A stretch of DNA of 64,000 nucleotides from Dermatemys mawii (GCA_007922305.1 ML677365.1:12510533-12574532); one strand, 5' to 3'; counted from the stretch's first letter, positions 12,329 through 24,929 are shown. Notes: generated by a model not told the origin, from the sequence alone. Numbers and translations are program-made.

Positions 12329-12831
12329 TCTTGCAAGCCCCCTTAGAGACAGTTAAAGCCGAGGCCCCGGCCGCACATCTCCGGCCCGGGGTGGGGAGGC
12401 GAGCGGCACCAGAGCCGCGCCACACGCTCAGAGCCCGGCACGCTGCCACCCACCCGCCCTCCGGCGGCTCCCCCGCTGCCTAGACCCTTTTCCTTGCACA
12501 CGCCGGGTTAGAACAGCAGCACCTGTGCGGCCATGTTGGGTGCCTAGCCCCAGTCTCTGCCCGCTGCCAGCCGCCTCCCCCTGTCCCCAGAGAGCTGAGG
12601 GGGAAGGGAGAGGGCAAGGCACCGGGGACATGGAGAAATACCACAGCCGAGCGGCCTCCCTTCCTCACCTCCACACCCCCATCGACATCCCCCCTCCCCA
12701 CGGCGGCTCGGGCCCGACAGAATCCTGCCCCCAATCCCCGTAACGCCTCCGGGGCCGGGGCCGGGGTCGAGCCCGCCGCCCCGGCCCTCTCCGCGGCCCG
12801 GGCGGGTAGGAAAGGAGGGGGCTGCCCTTAC

Positions 12832-13007
12832 TTGAGCACGGACTGCTCCTTCTCTTCCTCCTTCTTCTGCCGCTCCATGACGGCCAGGATGATCTTCCGC
12901 TCTTCCTCCGTGAGGTGGCTGAGGTCGGGCATCTCCGACTGCGGGGCCCGAGGTGGAGGAGGCTGAGGAGGAGCAGGGCCGCCCCGCGGCCCGACAGGAG
13001 CCGACAT
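12832..13007 (-). CDS. RIMS2: RIMS2 coding exon 1
   Basis: The minus strand from the ATG at 13007 encodes 58 codons plus 2 nt, then a GTAAGG donor at 12831. The peptide starts MSAPVGPRG, has a proline-rich linker (PAPPQPPPPRAPQSE), and then MPDLSHLTEEERKIILAVME and RQKKEEEKEQSVLK. The last two pieces are the first helix of the Rab3-binding domain of RIM proteins; the wording matches RIMS2 (ERKIILAVM, EQSVLK) better than RIMS1. RIM2 is an active-zone scaffold that binds Rab3, Munc13 and calcium channels and organises vesicle priming. The residues between the glycine-rich start and MPDLSH differ from the human sequence I recall. The rest of the protein lies beyond the left edge. Read past the donor, the frame meets TAA at once, which supports the exon end. 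Confidence 0.93.
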
Positions 13008-14400
13008 GTTTGGCGGAGCTCAGCCACGCGACGGGAGACACGGGGCTCGCTCGGGCGGCGGCGGCAGAAGCAGCAGCCGGCGGCGCGGGGGAGCAACACA
13101 TACAAGTCAACGCACGCGGATCAATGGGCAGCCTGATGAATCAACGGCGCCCCGGGGAGGGGGCTGACCGGGGAAGCCCGGCCTCACACACACACACACT
13201 CTGCCCACTCGTGAGGGGAGCCGCGGCAGGGCGGGAGGGAAGGAGAGTGACGCGCGGGAAGGGGGCCGAAGCAGAATGAACAGGGAGCGGGGGGACCAAG
13301 GACTTTGGGAGGGGGGCAGCGGAACGGGCGGAGACCTGAGGGGATGCGCAGCGAGGGGGTGGGCAGACAGAGAGCGGGGGGAGGGGGGATTGACCCCAGG
13401 AGAAGGAGCGAGGCCAGATTACGCTAACCCCGGCGCCAGAGGAAGAGTCCGAGCTCGGAAACCAGCGGCGGCAGCGACGCCCGGCGCAGGAGGCCGGGGC
13501 TGCCTGGGGAGAAGCGGGGCGTGTGTGACAGGAGCCCCGCCGCCCACGAGCGCGGAGCGGAGGCAAACCCCTGAGGGTGCACGCGAGCCCCAGCCGCCGG
13601 CAGCTGTAGCCGGCTCATAATTCCGCCACCCCGAGGTCCATGGCGGGGGCCGTGTGGGGGGCGCCGCTGAGGGCCGCCGCCTCCCGCTGCGGGTGCTCCA
13701 GCGCGGCCCTCCCCGCCGCCGCGCTCGGCTGCTCTTCTCTCGGCTGCTGGATACAATCCGCCTAACCCATCGCCGCGCTGAGAGCGGGAGTCACGGGAGG
13801 GGGCTCCGCATCCTCCTGCCCGCCCCCGCGCCTGGCCCGGGGCGACGCTCCTTCCTGCCGCGGGGGCTGCGGGGCTCCGTTTCCCGCGGGCGATCGACGC
13901 CCAGCGGGAGGCGGGGAGGAGATTTGTTATAGTTATTTACTTATAAATGCACAAAAATGGATGCGATTAAAAATCACGCGAGGAAGAACAAGGAGCAGCC
14001 ACGCGCCGGGGACGCGCTGGCAGGATGAGGCCAGCGGCTCAAGGGGCGGAGAGAGATTGTGCAGAGCAGCCGCTGCCGGGGCTCTCCCGAGAGGCGGGGG
14101 TGGAGAAGAGCGAGGGGAAGGGGGTGGGAAGAGCAGAGAGTGAGAGTGGGAACGGCGGCCAGAGAAATCGGATTAGGGAGCGAGAAGGGGGTTATGAGAG
14201 GGCCAAGTGGCTGGGAAAGGAGGTGACGTGAGATACAGCAGCCCCTGGGGGAGGAAGGAGATGGGGGTGGCCGTGGAGGCAGACTGGAGCAGAAAGCGTA
14301 GTGAAGCAAAGGTACAAAGGGCATGGGAGCTAACCGGCTTCGGTGCACCGCTGGATGTAAGGGGGGAAAGCGGTGCACGTCACTATCTTTATTCATACCC
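13008..14400 (-). promoter_or_regulatory. RIMS2: RIMS2 5' UTR and upstream promoter candidates
   Basis: This is GC-rich sequence immediately upstream of the RIMS2 start. Its extent as transcribed 5' UTR is unknown. It contains a CA-type short tract at 13188-13199 and several upstream ATGs on the minus strand. No open frame here matches a protein I recognise. Confidence 0.5.
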
Positions 14401-16089
14401 AGGGACATAACCAATGACAGGAGAAGAGTCACGATTAAAAGCATCTGAGCTGAGCTCTGCCCTGGCCTGAGTGAGGGGCTCTGAAATGGCCGGCGGCAGC
14501 GCGGCTGCTATCATCTGGAGAGCTCAGTCCTTCGGGAGGGGACTCGCAGTTCCTCTTGACCTAATTTTTAATCTTTCGGAAGCTGAAGACAATACAAGGG
14601 GTCCACTACTTTGTGTTGGAACTAGGTGTAGGAGACCGTGAATAAAATATCACCCCTCCCTCCTCCAAATCTGGACACAGAGAAGGAAAAGTCAAATTTG
14701 TACATAGCCACGTACCTTACGGATGTTTGGAATCACAGTAACCTACCGAAAAGATACAGCAAGGGTGAGTCCGAAAGAAACGAAACAATAAACGTATACT
14801 CTGTATAATGTAATTCATCGGAGTTTTCTTTTCTACTCTTCTAACTCCTATCTTAATACTCTTCTTCAATTAATAAACTTAACATCTATTTTCTGTCTCT
14901 TATCTAATTTACTGTAGTTAATTTCCTGTGTTTCTTGCTTCCCTTTCTTTACTATAGTACTTTTCTTCTTATACTTAGTTTATTTTTTCCCTTGTTCCTT
15001 TGAATTACTTTGCTTTCTCCATCAGTGGTTCTTTATCTCGGTACCTAAACTACCATTTCCTGTCAGACTCTTAACTGGAGCATTATTCCACAGATACAAA
15101 GGGAAAGATTTGCCCGAGATGTATGTGTTTGGGGTTCTTTTGAGCCTCAAAGGGAGAAACTCAGTCGTGCATTCCAATGGAAAAGAAAGGGAAGGGAGTG
15201 GAAGTTTTCATGCACAAGCTTAATCTTTTCTTCTACAATAGAGACCAAGTTGCACTGGAGAAAGCCTCTCAAAGTTCACATACTCATCCCGCCAGCTAAT
15301 TTCTATAGGAAGCAATCACACCAGGGAAAAGAACCAATGAATGCCAAAGAATACCATTTAGCAACAATAAACGACAAATAACATATCTGGAAGCAGACTT
15401 GCAGATGAGAACCACATTTAGTCCAAATCTATTGGTTTTCAATATATTTATTAAAAGTACATTAATATAGTCACCTGACATTCTTTTACATGATGTGTAA
15501 TAGAATATATTTCTAGTCGCTTTCTTATTACACTTTATCTGGTGTCCATCAACATATTACAAAACTTAAACTGAAAGATTCAAATTCCCGGTAGAGACCA
15601 AATAGCATACTCTGCTGCTGCCAGCACCCTTTCAGCTGGACTACGAAACAAAGATTTAACCATATTGAAAAGCTGGGGCAAAATGATGCCTCTTTCTAAA
15701 AGTGGCCAGATTTATACCTGATTGTGTTTCCACAAGGTATGAATTCTAAGGAACAGCCTCAATAACAAAAACACTCTGCCACCAGCAGTGGTAAGTGTTA
15801 AGTCTTTGGAACAATAAGGTCTAGTGTGCTGGAAGAACAGACCAATGGTAGGTTAGATATAGTAGAGCAGTCCTTTCAGTACCCTATGGCTAGACCATTC
15901 AAATGTAACTATATAAAAGATAACCAGTGCCTTGAATTTCCCACACAGTCCAGAATAACTGCAGCAATAGCAATCCATAATTAAGCAAACAAACAAAATA
16001 TCAATACTGGGTCTTATCAGCTATGGAACTCATTTTCAAGAAACATTAATTAGAAATTTTTTCACTAGTGACATTTCTAAAAATACTGA

Positions 16090-16180
16090 GCTTGATTTAG
16101 GTGCTGAGCACCTGCAGCTCCTATTTACTTCAGCTGGATTTGTGGTGCTCAACACTTCTGAAAATCAGATTTGCAGTTTT
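16090..16180. repeat. short fold-back (ancient MITE-like)
   Basis: GGTGCTGAGCACCTGCAG near 16099 is mirrored by TGTGGTGCTCAACACTTCTG near 16140, with TTTACTTCAGCTGGA in the loop. This family of small palindromes is common in amniotes. Similar pieces occur at about 19180-19310 and 40560-40650. Confidence 0.5.
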
Positions 16181-17967
16181 TAATCCTTCTCTTCCAATGT
16201 TCTGTTAGACTTGTTCTCCTGATGCACAGTCCTCAGACTAAATTCACTCCAACTGATCGTTATCAGATACCTCCTCCAGTTTCTTTAGGTGGCCTCCATA
16301 AAGGATTAAATCCCAGTTGCCTAAAGGTATATTCATATACTCTTGGGGTTATTAATCCAAGTTTTCTGGTCTCATCTTTCTACAATGTCATGCTGCTGTC
16401 TCCAGTTTCTTCAACATTGCTGCACAAGAGGAGCTCCCAGTGAAATAGCAGTACTTAATTTTGAAAACTCTCACAAATCCCCTTTAATAGAGGCCTAACT
16501 ATATTTGTTTCTATTTCCTACCTTGTAGAAGAACTTTCAGCTAACAGTAAATGAGTTGGTAGCATTGTCAATTAAGGAATTCTATCTCCAATTCTTCCTT
16601 GAAAAGATGGAGCTTAGTCCAGCTTTTGGTTTTATATACAAACAAAATGAACATTTCCGTTTTATTGATTTCTTCCTCTTAGTTTAGCCTTAAGTCCAAC
16701 ATCCACTTGAAAATCATCTTTATATATTTGATGTGAAAAGAGAGTTTTAAAATCTATATTGGACCAAGAATAGAAAAAAGTCAGATATCCTCATTCTTGC
16801 TTGAAGGCCTCCAATCTACAATCTCTTGATTTATCAGATCAGACAGATACTAAGCATGCAAAGCATACAGTAAGACCCTTGCTAGAAGCATCAAAGTACA
16901 TTTTACAAGGGGCTCCTCAAAGTTCTGGGCTGAGAAGCAAAAATAGGTGCATAATGAAATTTGCAATGCAACAGTTTGAGATTTTCAATTTCTTCAAGCA
17001 CTATAAACTCTTTTTTCCACATCAAATATATGAAGATTATTTTCAAATGAATATAAGACTTAAGGCAAACTAAAAGGAAGAAATCAATAAAGCAGATATG
17101 CTCTCTGTGTGTACCATGCTAGTTGTCTTTTGGGGCTAAGGTTTTCTGCCTACTTTACTAGATCCGTCTATCCAGTGTGGGATTTTTCACCTTCAACTCT
17201 CCAGCCCAGAAATCTGATGAATAGGTTAGCTTGTTGAAATATAGAAGATGCTCTGTGTAGGTAATCATTCAATTGGAGGCCCACTTCCCAGATAAACTAG
17301 AATAGAAGTAGATTAGGAGACACATCTCCTAAAGAAAATGGGGGAAAGGGTTGGGGTTCCTAATGTCCGGTAGAGTGGTGAGAAAAACCACTTTCCCCTG
17401 TATCTCAACTCTTGTCTAAGGGGAGGATGATGGGTCCCCATAATGGTGCTGGGACTAGGTTAAACGTGTGGGGAGCTCTTCCCCCCAGTGGTACAGCTTT
17501 TGAAAAGAAGAATGGCCTGTACTGAACAAATTATTGCCATGTAGATTCCCAAATGTTTTTACAGCAGAGTATCAGTTTTATGAATGACCAGTTCTAAGAA
17601 CCATTTTTCCCTGACAGAAAAAACAAATCTCATAAGAAAAACGATGCTGATGAAGAACACATCAACATCTCTTCTCATTCCAATGCCTCCAGTGCATTGG
17701 AAACCACCCTGCAGTGGTTTGAAAGACAAGAAAATGATGCAATGCACATACTGCAATTTATGCATTGTACCTGCTGTAATTTTGAGATGTTCAATTTTAT
17801 GAATGCCTCAAGCCCAATTGTTTCATATAATAGGGTTCTATTGTACTTAGTAAAGATGCAGCCTACATAAATCACATTTCTGATGACCTCTCTTTCTTCC
17901 TGGGGTTTCTTGAATAATTAAATGTATATTGTACTTTAAATGTTGTTAATATTAATCAACAGTATCA

Positions 17968-18078
17968 TGCCCCAATCCTGCAAAGATTTAGGTACATGCT
18001 TAATTTTAAGTACAAAAACTCAGTCTGACTGCTCATATGCTTAAAGTTAAGAAAGTGTGTAAGTTTTTGCCGAATCAG
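17968..18078. repeat. short fold-back (ancient MITE-like)
   Basis: CCAATCCTGCAAAGATTTAG at the left is the inverse of the right end (AAGTTTTTGCCGAATCAGG). The inner arms TACATGCTTAATTTTAAG and ATATGCTTAAAGTTAAG also pair. It is an ancient, decayed palindromic repeat. Confidence 0.55.
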
Positions 18079-18357
18079 GGACTATTCATATTTTCTACCT
18101 TTAGCTTATGGAACTCATTTCCTTGAGTCAGTGTGATGCTGCAGTAGTTCAGCAGAGTCAGTCTGAACTCAATGGAGAATTAAAAAAAAAAAAATCTAAA
18201 AACAGTCTTTGTTGTAATAGAATGAGAGAGTCTTAACATATCAAGTTTAGTGGGAAAAAGTTGGTACCGAGTGCCATCCATTAGAAGACATAAAAATTAC
18301 AGGTATGGAAACTAAATTTCTCTTTTACACAAACCACAAAATCTTGTGTGTTTTAGA

Positions 18358-18556
18358 TGGCAAATTAGTGCTTGGCAACAAGGGTGTAAGTTTAGAGCAC
18401 ACCTGCTTGAAAAGTGCAGTGGGCTAAACTGCAATCTGGAACTTTCACTGTGCTTTAGCAGAGTACACATGGTAAGGTAGCATGCACCAAGCCGGTGTGC
18501 TGTAGATTCACACACTGGGTTGCCACACACTAATTCACCATGTAGATAAGCCCTAT
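18358..18556. mobile_element. fold-back MITE, Harbinger-type termini
   Basis: AATTAGTGCTTGGCAACAAG near 18364 and the inverse of the right arm (AATTAGTGTGTGGCAACCC, 18517-18535) form long arms. The right end TAGATAAGCCCTATAC resembles the AGGGCTTRTCTA terminus of other MITEs in the window. Confidence 0.5.
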
Positions 18557-19013
18557 ACTTCATCTGCCATTGCACAGCTCGCTTCTCAAGCTTTAGTAGG
18601 TCTTCCTAAAGTTTTCTGCAGCCATCCCTAGACTTTATTAACCTAGTAATTTTGCATCATCAAAAAATTTGCTATTTGACTGCTCAACCCCATTTCATTA
18701 GTGAATTTCTAGACAAAAATGACATTAAGGTTGAGTAAACTAGGATAATATATATCATACACGTTATAATTGTACCCAGATCAAGCAATACACACTTAGG
18801 CACCCAAACAACTTTATCTTTGACCTGTAGTGGCAGCATGCAATAGCCATATTATGTTTGTGGATTATGATTAAGGCATTTTAATGCTTAATGTTCAATG
18901 TTTGTAGTCCCAGATTAGATTAAACTGATTTTTAAGGAAATATTAGATATTTTCCTTCATCCTGGTATCATTCTAGGGCAAAGTTCAAAAGGTGTTAAGT
19001 ATCCACAGCTACC

Positions 19014-19176
19014 AACAGGGCCAGCTCTACCTTTTTTGCTGCCCCAAGCAAAAAAAGCTGCCGAGGGGGGGAGGGGGAGGGCAAATATGTTGCCCCAAGA
19101 TTGACCGGAATGCCACCTCTTAGAATGTGCTGCCCCAGACACGTGCTTCCTTGGCTAGCGCCTGAAGCTGACCCCA
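19014..19176. mobile_element. small non-autonomous DNA element
   Basis: The left end ACAGGGCCAGCTCTACC and the right end GCGCCTGAAGCTGACCCC are inverted variants of each other. The A-rich core 'gctgccccaagcaaaaaaag' is one I recognise as a dispersed repeat. Superfamily not assigned. Confidence 0.5.
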
Positions 19177-20799
19177 GCTACCAATGAAGTCAGTGGGAAC
19201 TATGGAGCCTCAACAACTGCGAAAATCAGTCACTGTGAAATCAGTTACTTAGGCACCTAATAGGGAGGCTGTGTTGGTGCCTAATTTATGTATCCAAGTG
19301 TTAAAGTATTGGCCTGTGGGTGAGTAGACATTTTTCAGCTTGAGTTTGCCCATTGTAGTTCAAACTGCAGAACCAATTCTGATTAAAACAGCTAAGGTTT
19401 TCAAGTAAGGTTTACTCTCTTAGAACTGGCATATGGTTTCCTTTGCAATGAGAATATGCCCGAGAGAGATGGCCATAAACCCTTTTTGTAATTAAATTTC
19501 TAGATAGAAAATGTCATTTCTGCCTGGGCTCCACATCTGCCAAGTGTCCACAAAAATCTTTCATGAACCTCATTTAATTCAGATGATAGGTAGAGTCAGA
19601 GATGAAAACACTGCTAAACTGCTACTGGAGGAAGATCTGAGAAGAAAACAATCAACTCCATTGTATTTAAACAAACAGAATCCTCTATTACAATTTTAGC
19701 ATGGTGTACCATGAGGAAAGGAGTCAGTATCTTATACAAGTTCATTTTATATTCCAAAGGCAGAGCCACTAGAATTATAAAGGCTAATATCTAATTGGAC
19801 AATTTTTTTCCTTGTGCACTGAGATCATTAGCACTCATCTGACAATTTCTGGTACCTTTTACTGAAGATGGTCCCTGTGGTGCTCACTGACATGCCTCAG
19901 ATTAAAATCAAATATACAAGTGCAGCATGAAAGTTTATAAAGACCAGCATTAATCAAATCTGGCATTTTACTATGCTAAGGGGAAAATTGCATTAGACAA
20001 AATTAGAATCAGCAAATGCATAGTAACATTACAGTCACTTCTCTCCAGAAGAGTGTCCTGCCAGATAGTAATGGAAAGACTCTCACAAGATTTCACTATA
20101 TAATTATATTTTAATATTATTTCCATTGAAACATTTGCATTCATTATAAGAAAGTTAATAAATACAGATGAGAAGTCAAAACATTATTCAATGTATGCTG
20201 TTCATTAGGATCTTATAAAAGATGAAAGAAATATACTTTAGGATTTGTGGAATGTTAAAAGATTAGATATTAATCTATTAGTTTTGATAGTAGAAAGATT
20301 TAAGAGTTTGCCTTTTCTACCAGCTTTTCCTGATTTTACAAATATTCAGGGATTGAATAAAAAGTAACTCAAATACATTATTTATATCTGTGCAAAATGT
20401 GAAGTTCTGTACACATGGTTGTTTTGGGAAGTTGGGAAAAGGGATGATAAAAATATCAGTTTCCATCTTTGTAACTACTACTTGCACCTTAAAGAAAAAA
20501 GTTTAAGTGAACTTTCTTTCATTAGAGGTGAAGACTGAATGTATCTATCATTGAGAGATTACATTAGACAGAATGCCAGCTTTCAAAGCCTGCCTTGTAC
20601 TTTTTGCATCTTACATAAAACACTGGGTCATGCTTTCAAAATCAGTTTTCCTTGAGATGGAAAGAAAATGAGTAACTGTACTAATACTTCTAGCTATTCC
20701 AATACACTTATGTAGGCTTTATAAGGCACACATTTCTTTAAGTGGGATATTACAAAGGATTTCTCTTAATATGGTGTTCAGCAATTAATAAAAATGATT

Positions 20800-22461
20800 T
20801 TAAATAATATTGACTTTATTTGCCTTAATATATGTATGGGGCGGGTAACTTAAAGAGAAACACACACAACTATCACAATATGCCATGGCCAGTCATGAAA
20901 CTGGCTTTCAAAGCTTCTCTGATGTGCCCCGCACACTGCTGCTCTCTTCTAATCACCCCTGATATCTGGCTGTGTGAAATTGGCCACCAGGTGATTTGCC
21001 TCAACCTCCCACCCCACCATAAATGTCTCCCCCTTCCTCTCACAGATATTGTGGAGCACATAACAAGCAACAATTGGAATATTAGTTTTGCTGAGATCTA
21101 ACCTAGTCAGCAAACAGCACCAGAGAGCTTTCAAATGGCCAAAAGCACATTCTACCACCATTTGGCACCTGCTAAGCCTATAGTTGAACTGCTCCTTATT
21201 ACTGTTCAGGGTGACTGTGTACGGCTTCATAAGCCATGGTATTAAGGGGTAGCCTGGGTCCCCAAGGATAACTATGAACATCTGAACATCCCCAACAGTA
21301 ATTTTCTGGTCTGTGAAGTAAGTCCTTTCCTGCAGCTGTTCAAACAGACCAGAGTTCCTGAAGATGTGAGTGTCATACACCTTTCCCGGCCATCCCACGC
21401 TGATGTCAGTGAAACGTCCCTTGTGATCCACCAGTGCTTGCAGCACCATGGAAAAGTACCTCTTGCTATTTATGTACTGGCCGCCCTGATAGTCTGGGAC
21501 CAAGATAGGGATATGCGTTCCATCTATTGCCTCACTGCAGTTAAGGAACCCCAGAGCATTAAAGCCATCCACAATGGTCTGCACATTTCCCAAAGTCATT
21601 ACCCTTGATAGCAGCTCAACGATTGCACTGGCTACCTGCAGCACAGCAGCCCCCACAGTAGATTTGCCCACTCCAAACTGATTCGCAACTGACTGGTAGC
21701 TGTCAGGCGTTGCAAACTTCCACAGGGCTATGGCCACTCGCTTCTCAACTGTGAGGGCTGCTCTCATTTTGGTGTTTTTGCACTTCAGGGCAGGGGACAG
21801 CATTTCACAATGTTCCATAAATGTGGCCCTGTGCATGCAAAAGTTTTGCAGCCACTGAGAATCGTCCCATACCTGCAACACTATGCGGTCCCACCAGTCT
21901 GTGCTCATTTCACAGGCCCAGAATCAGCATTCCACGGCATGAACGTGGCCCAACGTCACCATGAGGCCCATATCGCCACATGGCTTTTTTCTAAGCACGT
22001 CTGTGTCGATGTCCTTATCACTATTGTGATGCACTGTCGTCACTTCCTCGGCCGGTTTTGCAGTTTCTGCACATACTGCTGGATAATGCAGGAGGTATTT
22101 ACAATGGTCACAACTGCAGCGGTAAGCTGAGCGGGCTCCATGCTTGCCAGGATATGGCATCAAACGGTTGTCTGCTGTACCTTGCACGGAGGGAGGGGCG
22201 GAAGGAAAATCTGCAAGAATGTTTTTGCCCCATCATGCACTGGGAGCTAAACCCAGAATTCCAAGGGGTGGCAGAGACTGCGGGAACTTTGGGATAGCTA
22301 CCGACAGTGCACCGCTCCAAGAATCAATGCTAGCCTCGGTACTGTGGATGCACTACGCTGAATTAGCACGTTTACTGGAAACACACACAAATTTATACAA
22401 ATCTGTTTAGATAATTCAAATTGTATAAATTCGGAATAATTTCGTACTGTAGACATACCCT
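20800..22461 (-). mobile_element. PIF/Harbinger DNA transposon, left end truncated
   Basis: The right end reads GTACTGTAGACATACCCTG, the inverse of the AGGGTATGTCTAC-type terminus shared with MITEs here. The body carries a transposase pseudogene. No matching terminus is found at the left, where sequence homologous to the element seems to fade near 20800. The Myb/SANT-like second protein of Harbinger elements is not seen. Confidence 0.75.
20873..22141 (-). pseudogene. Harbinger transposase, three lesions
   Basis: The longest frame (20949-21908) is 319 codons from MSTDWWDRIV. It has an HTH-like stretch (about residues 71-92, YQSVANQFGVGKSTVGAAV) and the DDE nuclease core: D129 in AIDGTHIPI, D179 in VGWPGKVYDTHIFRNS and E253 in VVECAFGHLK. 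All three catalytic acids are present. The true start seems to be upstream at 22139-22141 (MEPAQLTAAVV). Between them lie a frameshift after about 33 codons and a TGA at 21924-21926, which looks like a CGA codon lost by CpG decay. Near 20957 a one-base insertion cuts off the C-terminal tail, which continues in another frame as IREALKASF to a TGA at 20873-20875. It is thus a dead transposase with an almost whole catalytic domain. It is not the domesticated HARBI1 gene, given the lesions and its setting in an element. Confidence 0.88.
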
Positions 22462-24880
22462 GGGTTTGCTGTTGGACCAGTAGAAAGGAGACAGTTACAA
22501 CACCAGAAAAAAGCAGCAAGGGGAAAGCAATGGCCTGGCCAGGGCAGCAATGCAAAAGGAAGGCAATGGAGGAAAAGAGTAACAATAGAAGGGAACAGGT
22601 GTGGGGTGGGGGGGGTGGGGGTGATAACAGTACAAGAGGGAAGGGAGTTAGACAGTGAAGAACATAGAAGCTGGAGAAAGCAACATGACTGGAGAAGGAA
22701 TGGAAAAACTGTGCAGGGCATAAATCCCTGACTCAAATCCATATATAGAAAATAAGCAAACAGGCAAATTTTGATTTAAGGGCCTAGACTTCTATTGAGA
22801 GTTTCTAGTAACTGTACAAATAAACCATTTTAACATTACTCTTGTGGTTTCTGACATTACTTCAACTTCTTGTTATAGCCACGTTATGCATAATAGCCTG
22901 ACATTTTTTCTGTTTCATGTGTTTGTGGTTGACTTTGTTGTTGTTACTGAAAATCTTTAGGAACTTCTTGAAGAAGCATTTGGGATACCAAAATGTTCCA
23001 ATTTACAAAATTAGTAATCACACATCCTGCAGCTGTAAGAATTGTAGAGATTTATTTCATAGTCAGAATTTTCTTTTACTTCAGAAGAGTACAAAGAATG
23101 TATGATGAAAGAAAAAAGTTTGCAAAGTAAAACATTTAAAATGTCTACAAGGGAAGATACAAGTTGCTTCCTATGCAAATTAAACCAAATGAAGACAGAC
23201 TAGGAGTTTAGAAATTCTTTTTATATTAGATATATGAGAAAATAAAAGGACGAGCTAAAATAGCCAAGTTAATTCTGGGGGTTTATATATGGTAAAAAAT
23301 GAGAGCTTGAATGATTTGCAATTTCTTTCTAGTAGTGTTCTCTCAAAAGATTTAACTACTTATTTTAGCATTCTAGTATGACATGTTAACTCCTTCCAAA
23401 TTGGGTATCAATTTCTTGGTTATTAAGCAAAATTTTAGCAGAACCTTTTTTTCAAAAACTCTCTCTTATACTTACAGCAAAGACTATTTCTAATCTATAG
23501 TTTTATGCCATGCCATTACCATGATATTTGAGCTTGTTATTATCTTTATCCCATAAGATTTTGACACAGACCCATCTTTGTTATGAGGATACATCTGCTG
23601 CAGATGCAGCTCAGTAAAAATGACAGGTCTAACATACAATTTGCATAAAACAAAGCTGCAAAAAAAGTTATATGCTTGATGTAGCAAATTAGCACATGCT
23701 GCTTCATAAATCTAAAAATTTTCTTTGGGCCAGAGTTTTGCTTTTTACTCTTTTCATTCCTGAAGGGAAAAAAAACATGACAATACCTTAGTTTGAAGTC
23801 ACACTTAGACTTTTCCAAAAATTGTATTAAATTTATTCCACAATTTGACATAAATATCCTAATCCAATTATCTACTTCATGCTTCTTTAATTTTGCTTAG
23901 TGAACATTTGCTGCTCAAGATATTTGCTTTGAAGTAGCTGGACAGCCATAACAGCTAGGATTATTTAAAAGCACTGGCTTATCAGGAACATCCTCATATT
24001 TCCTGATTTTAAATTGTCTATTCAGAATGATGCAACTGCCAATATTGCTAGTGGTTTTCTTTGCCAAGGTTACATTTTGCCTTAAGTGATGCAAAAGAAC
24101 GCAGGCTCTATTCCTGAAATAGCTGGTCTATAAATACGACACCTTTAGTTATCCAGCTGAACCACTGAATCTTTTCGCCATCAGCCTTAAATGCTGAATC
24201 ATATCCCCTTCAAAATAAATAAATACATTTAGAATTTTTTTAAAAAAATTATTTTACCTTCAATGGCAATAGGAAAATTTGTACTGATTTTTCCTGTCAT
24301 CACTGCTGAAATTTAGGGAGGAAAACTGCTGGTATGCTCCTTCCCACCCACTCTGTGACTTAAAACTCCCATCTGTCTATACCACCAAACCTCTGACTTT
24401 TGGACACGTCAGTGCCTACCTACAAAACCCCTGCTGCCCTCTTGTAATCCCTCCTCCACCTATAAGGCTCCCTTCTCCTCTGATCCTCCTGAACTTTAGA
24501 TGCCAGATCTGGTCTCCCCTGATGCCCTCCCCTGGCACTTCAGATACCAGACTCCCTTTGGTATAGACTTGCAGACCTATAATCCCACTCTCAGTTAGAA
24601 ATAATTACTCAGAAGCAGCTCCTTATGGTTCTCTCTGCCTCAAAACAGGGAAGCACCAGTGACTGGTGACATCTGAAAGTGCATATACAAGACCAAACAC
24701 ATGGTGGAATATGCAGGAATCATTCATTTCAGAGCTCAAAGATCATCATTTTTTAGGGGAATGTTCCACCAGATAATATTTTATGTCAGAATTGTCAGGA
24801 ATAATGCTGAAAAAGCAGAAATGTTCTATAAATATTTCGGTCCTATATTTGGGGAAAAGCTAGATGATGTAGTTATATAT

Positions 24881-24917
24881 GATGATGGTGATGATGGATG
24901 ATGATGATGATGATGAT
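24881..24917. repeat. (GAT)n microsatellite
   Basis: The trinucleotide GAT/ATG repeats about twelve times, with interruptions at GGT and GGA in the left half and a pure run in the right half. Confidence 0.9.
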
Positions 24918-24929
24918 CACGGCAAAATA

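Larger units (their letters stand above)
1..12831 (-). other. RIMS2: RIMS2 intron 1, 5' part (runs off the left edge)
   Basis: This is the stretch downstream, in minus-strand sense, of the RIMS2 exon 1 donor at 12831. No second RIMS2 exon was seen: the next expected segment, the rest of the Rab-binding domain with its zinc-finger cysteines, has no counterpart here on the minus strand. The content is interspersed repeats listed separately, plus unassigned AT-rich sequence. That it is intron follows from the exon 1 call and from the long first intron known for this gene. Confidence 0.75.
12000..14400. promoter_or_regulatory. RIMS2: CpG island and promoter region of RIMS2
   Basis: The composition changes abruptly from AT-rich to GC-rich with very many CpG dinucleotides, densest at 12350-13120 and 13200-14120, and returns to AT-rich by about 14550. 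It covers coding exon 1 and the sequence upstream of it. No TATA box stands at a sensible distance from the ATG, as usual for CpG-island promoters. Transcription start sites cannot be fixed from sequence. Long GC-rich frames on both strands here are composition artefacts. Confidence 0.85.

Noticed and set aside
12321..12356. ATGGCGGCTCTTG short frame with good start context
   Set aside because: It is only 11 codons; the ATG is part of a YY1-type site.
12544..13110. 188-codon minus-strand frame in the CpG island
   Set aside because: It overlaps RIMS2 exon 1 in another frame. Its Ala/Arg/Gly/Pro-rich content is expected from GC-rich DNA, and there is no recognisable domain. The frame at 12665-13105 is rejected for the same reason.
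13276..13932. Long frames on both strands upstream of RIMS2
   Set aside because: They are due to GC-rich composition, with no conserved motif and mutually overlapping on opposite strands.
21366..22410. Plus-strand frames over the Harbinger element
   Set aside because: They are shadows of the transposase on the minus strand.
24701..24901. 66-codon plus-strand frame ending in DDGDDG
   Set aside because: The acidic end comes from the (GAT)n microsatellite; nothing else is protein-like.
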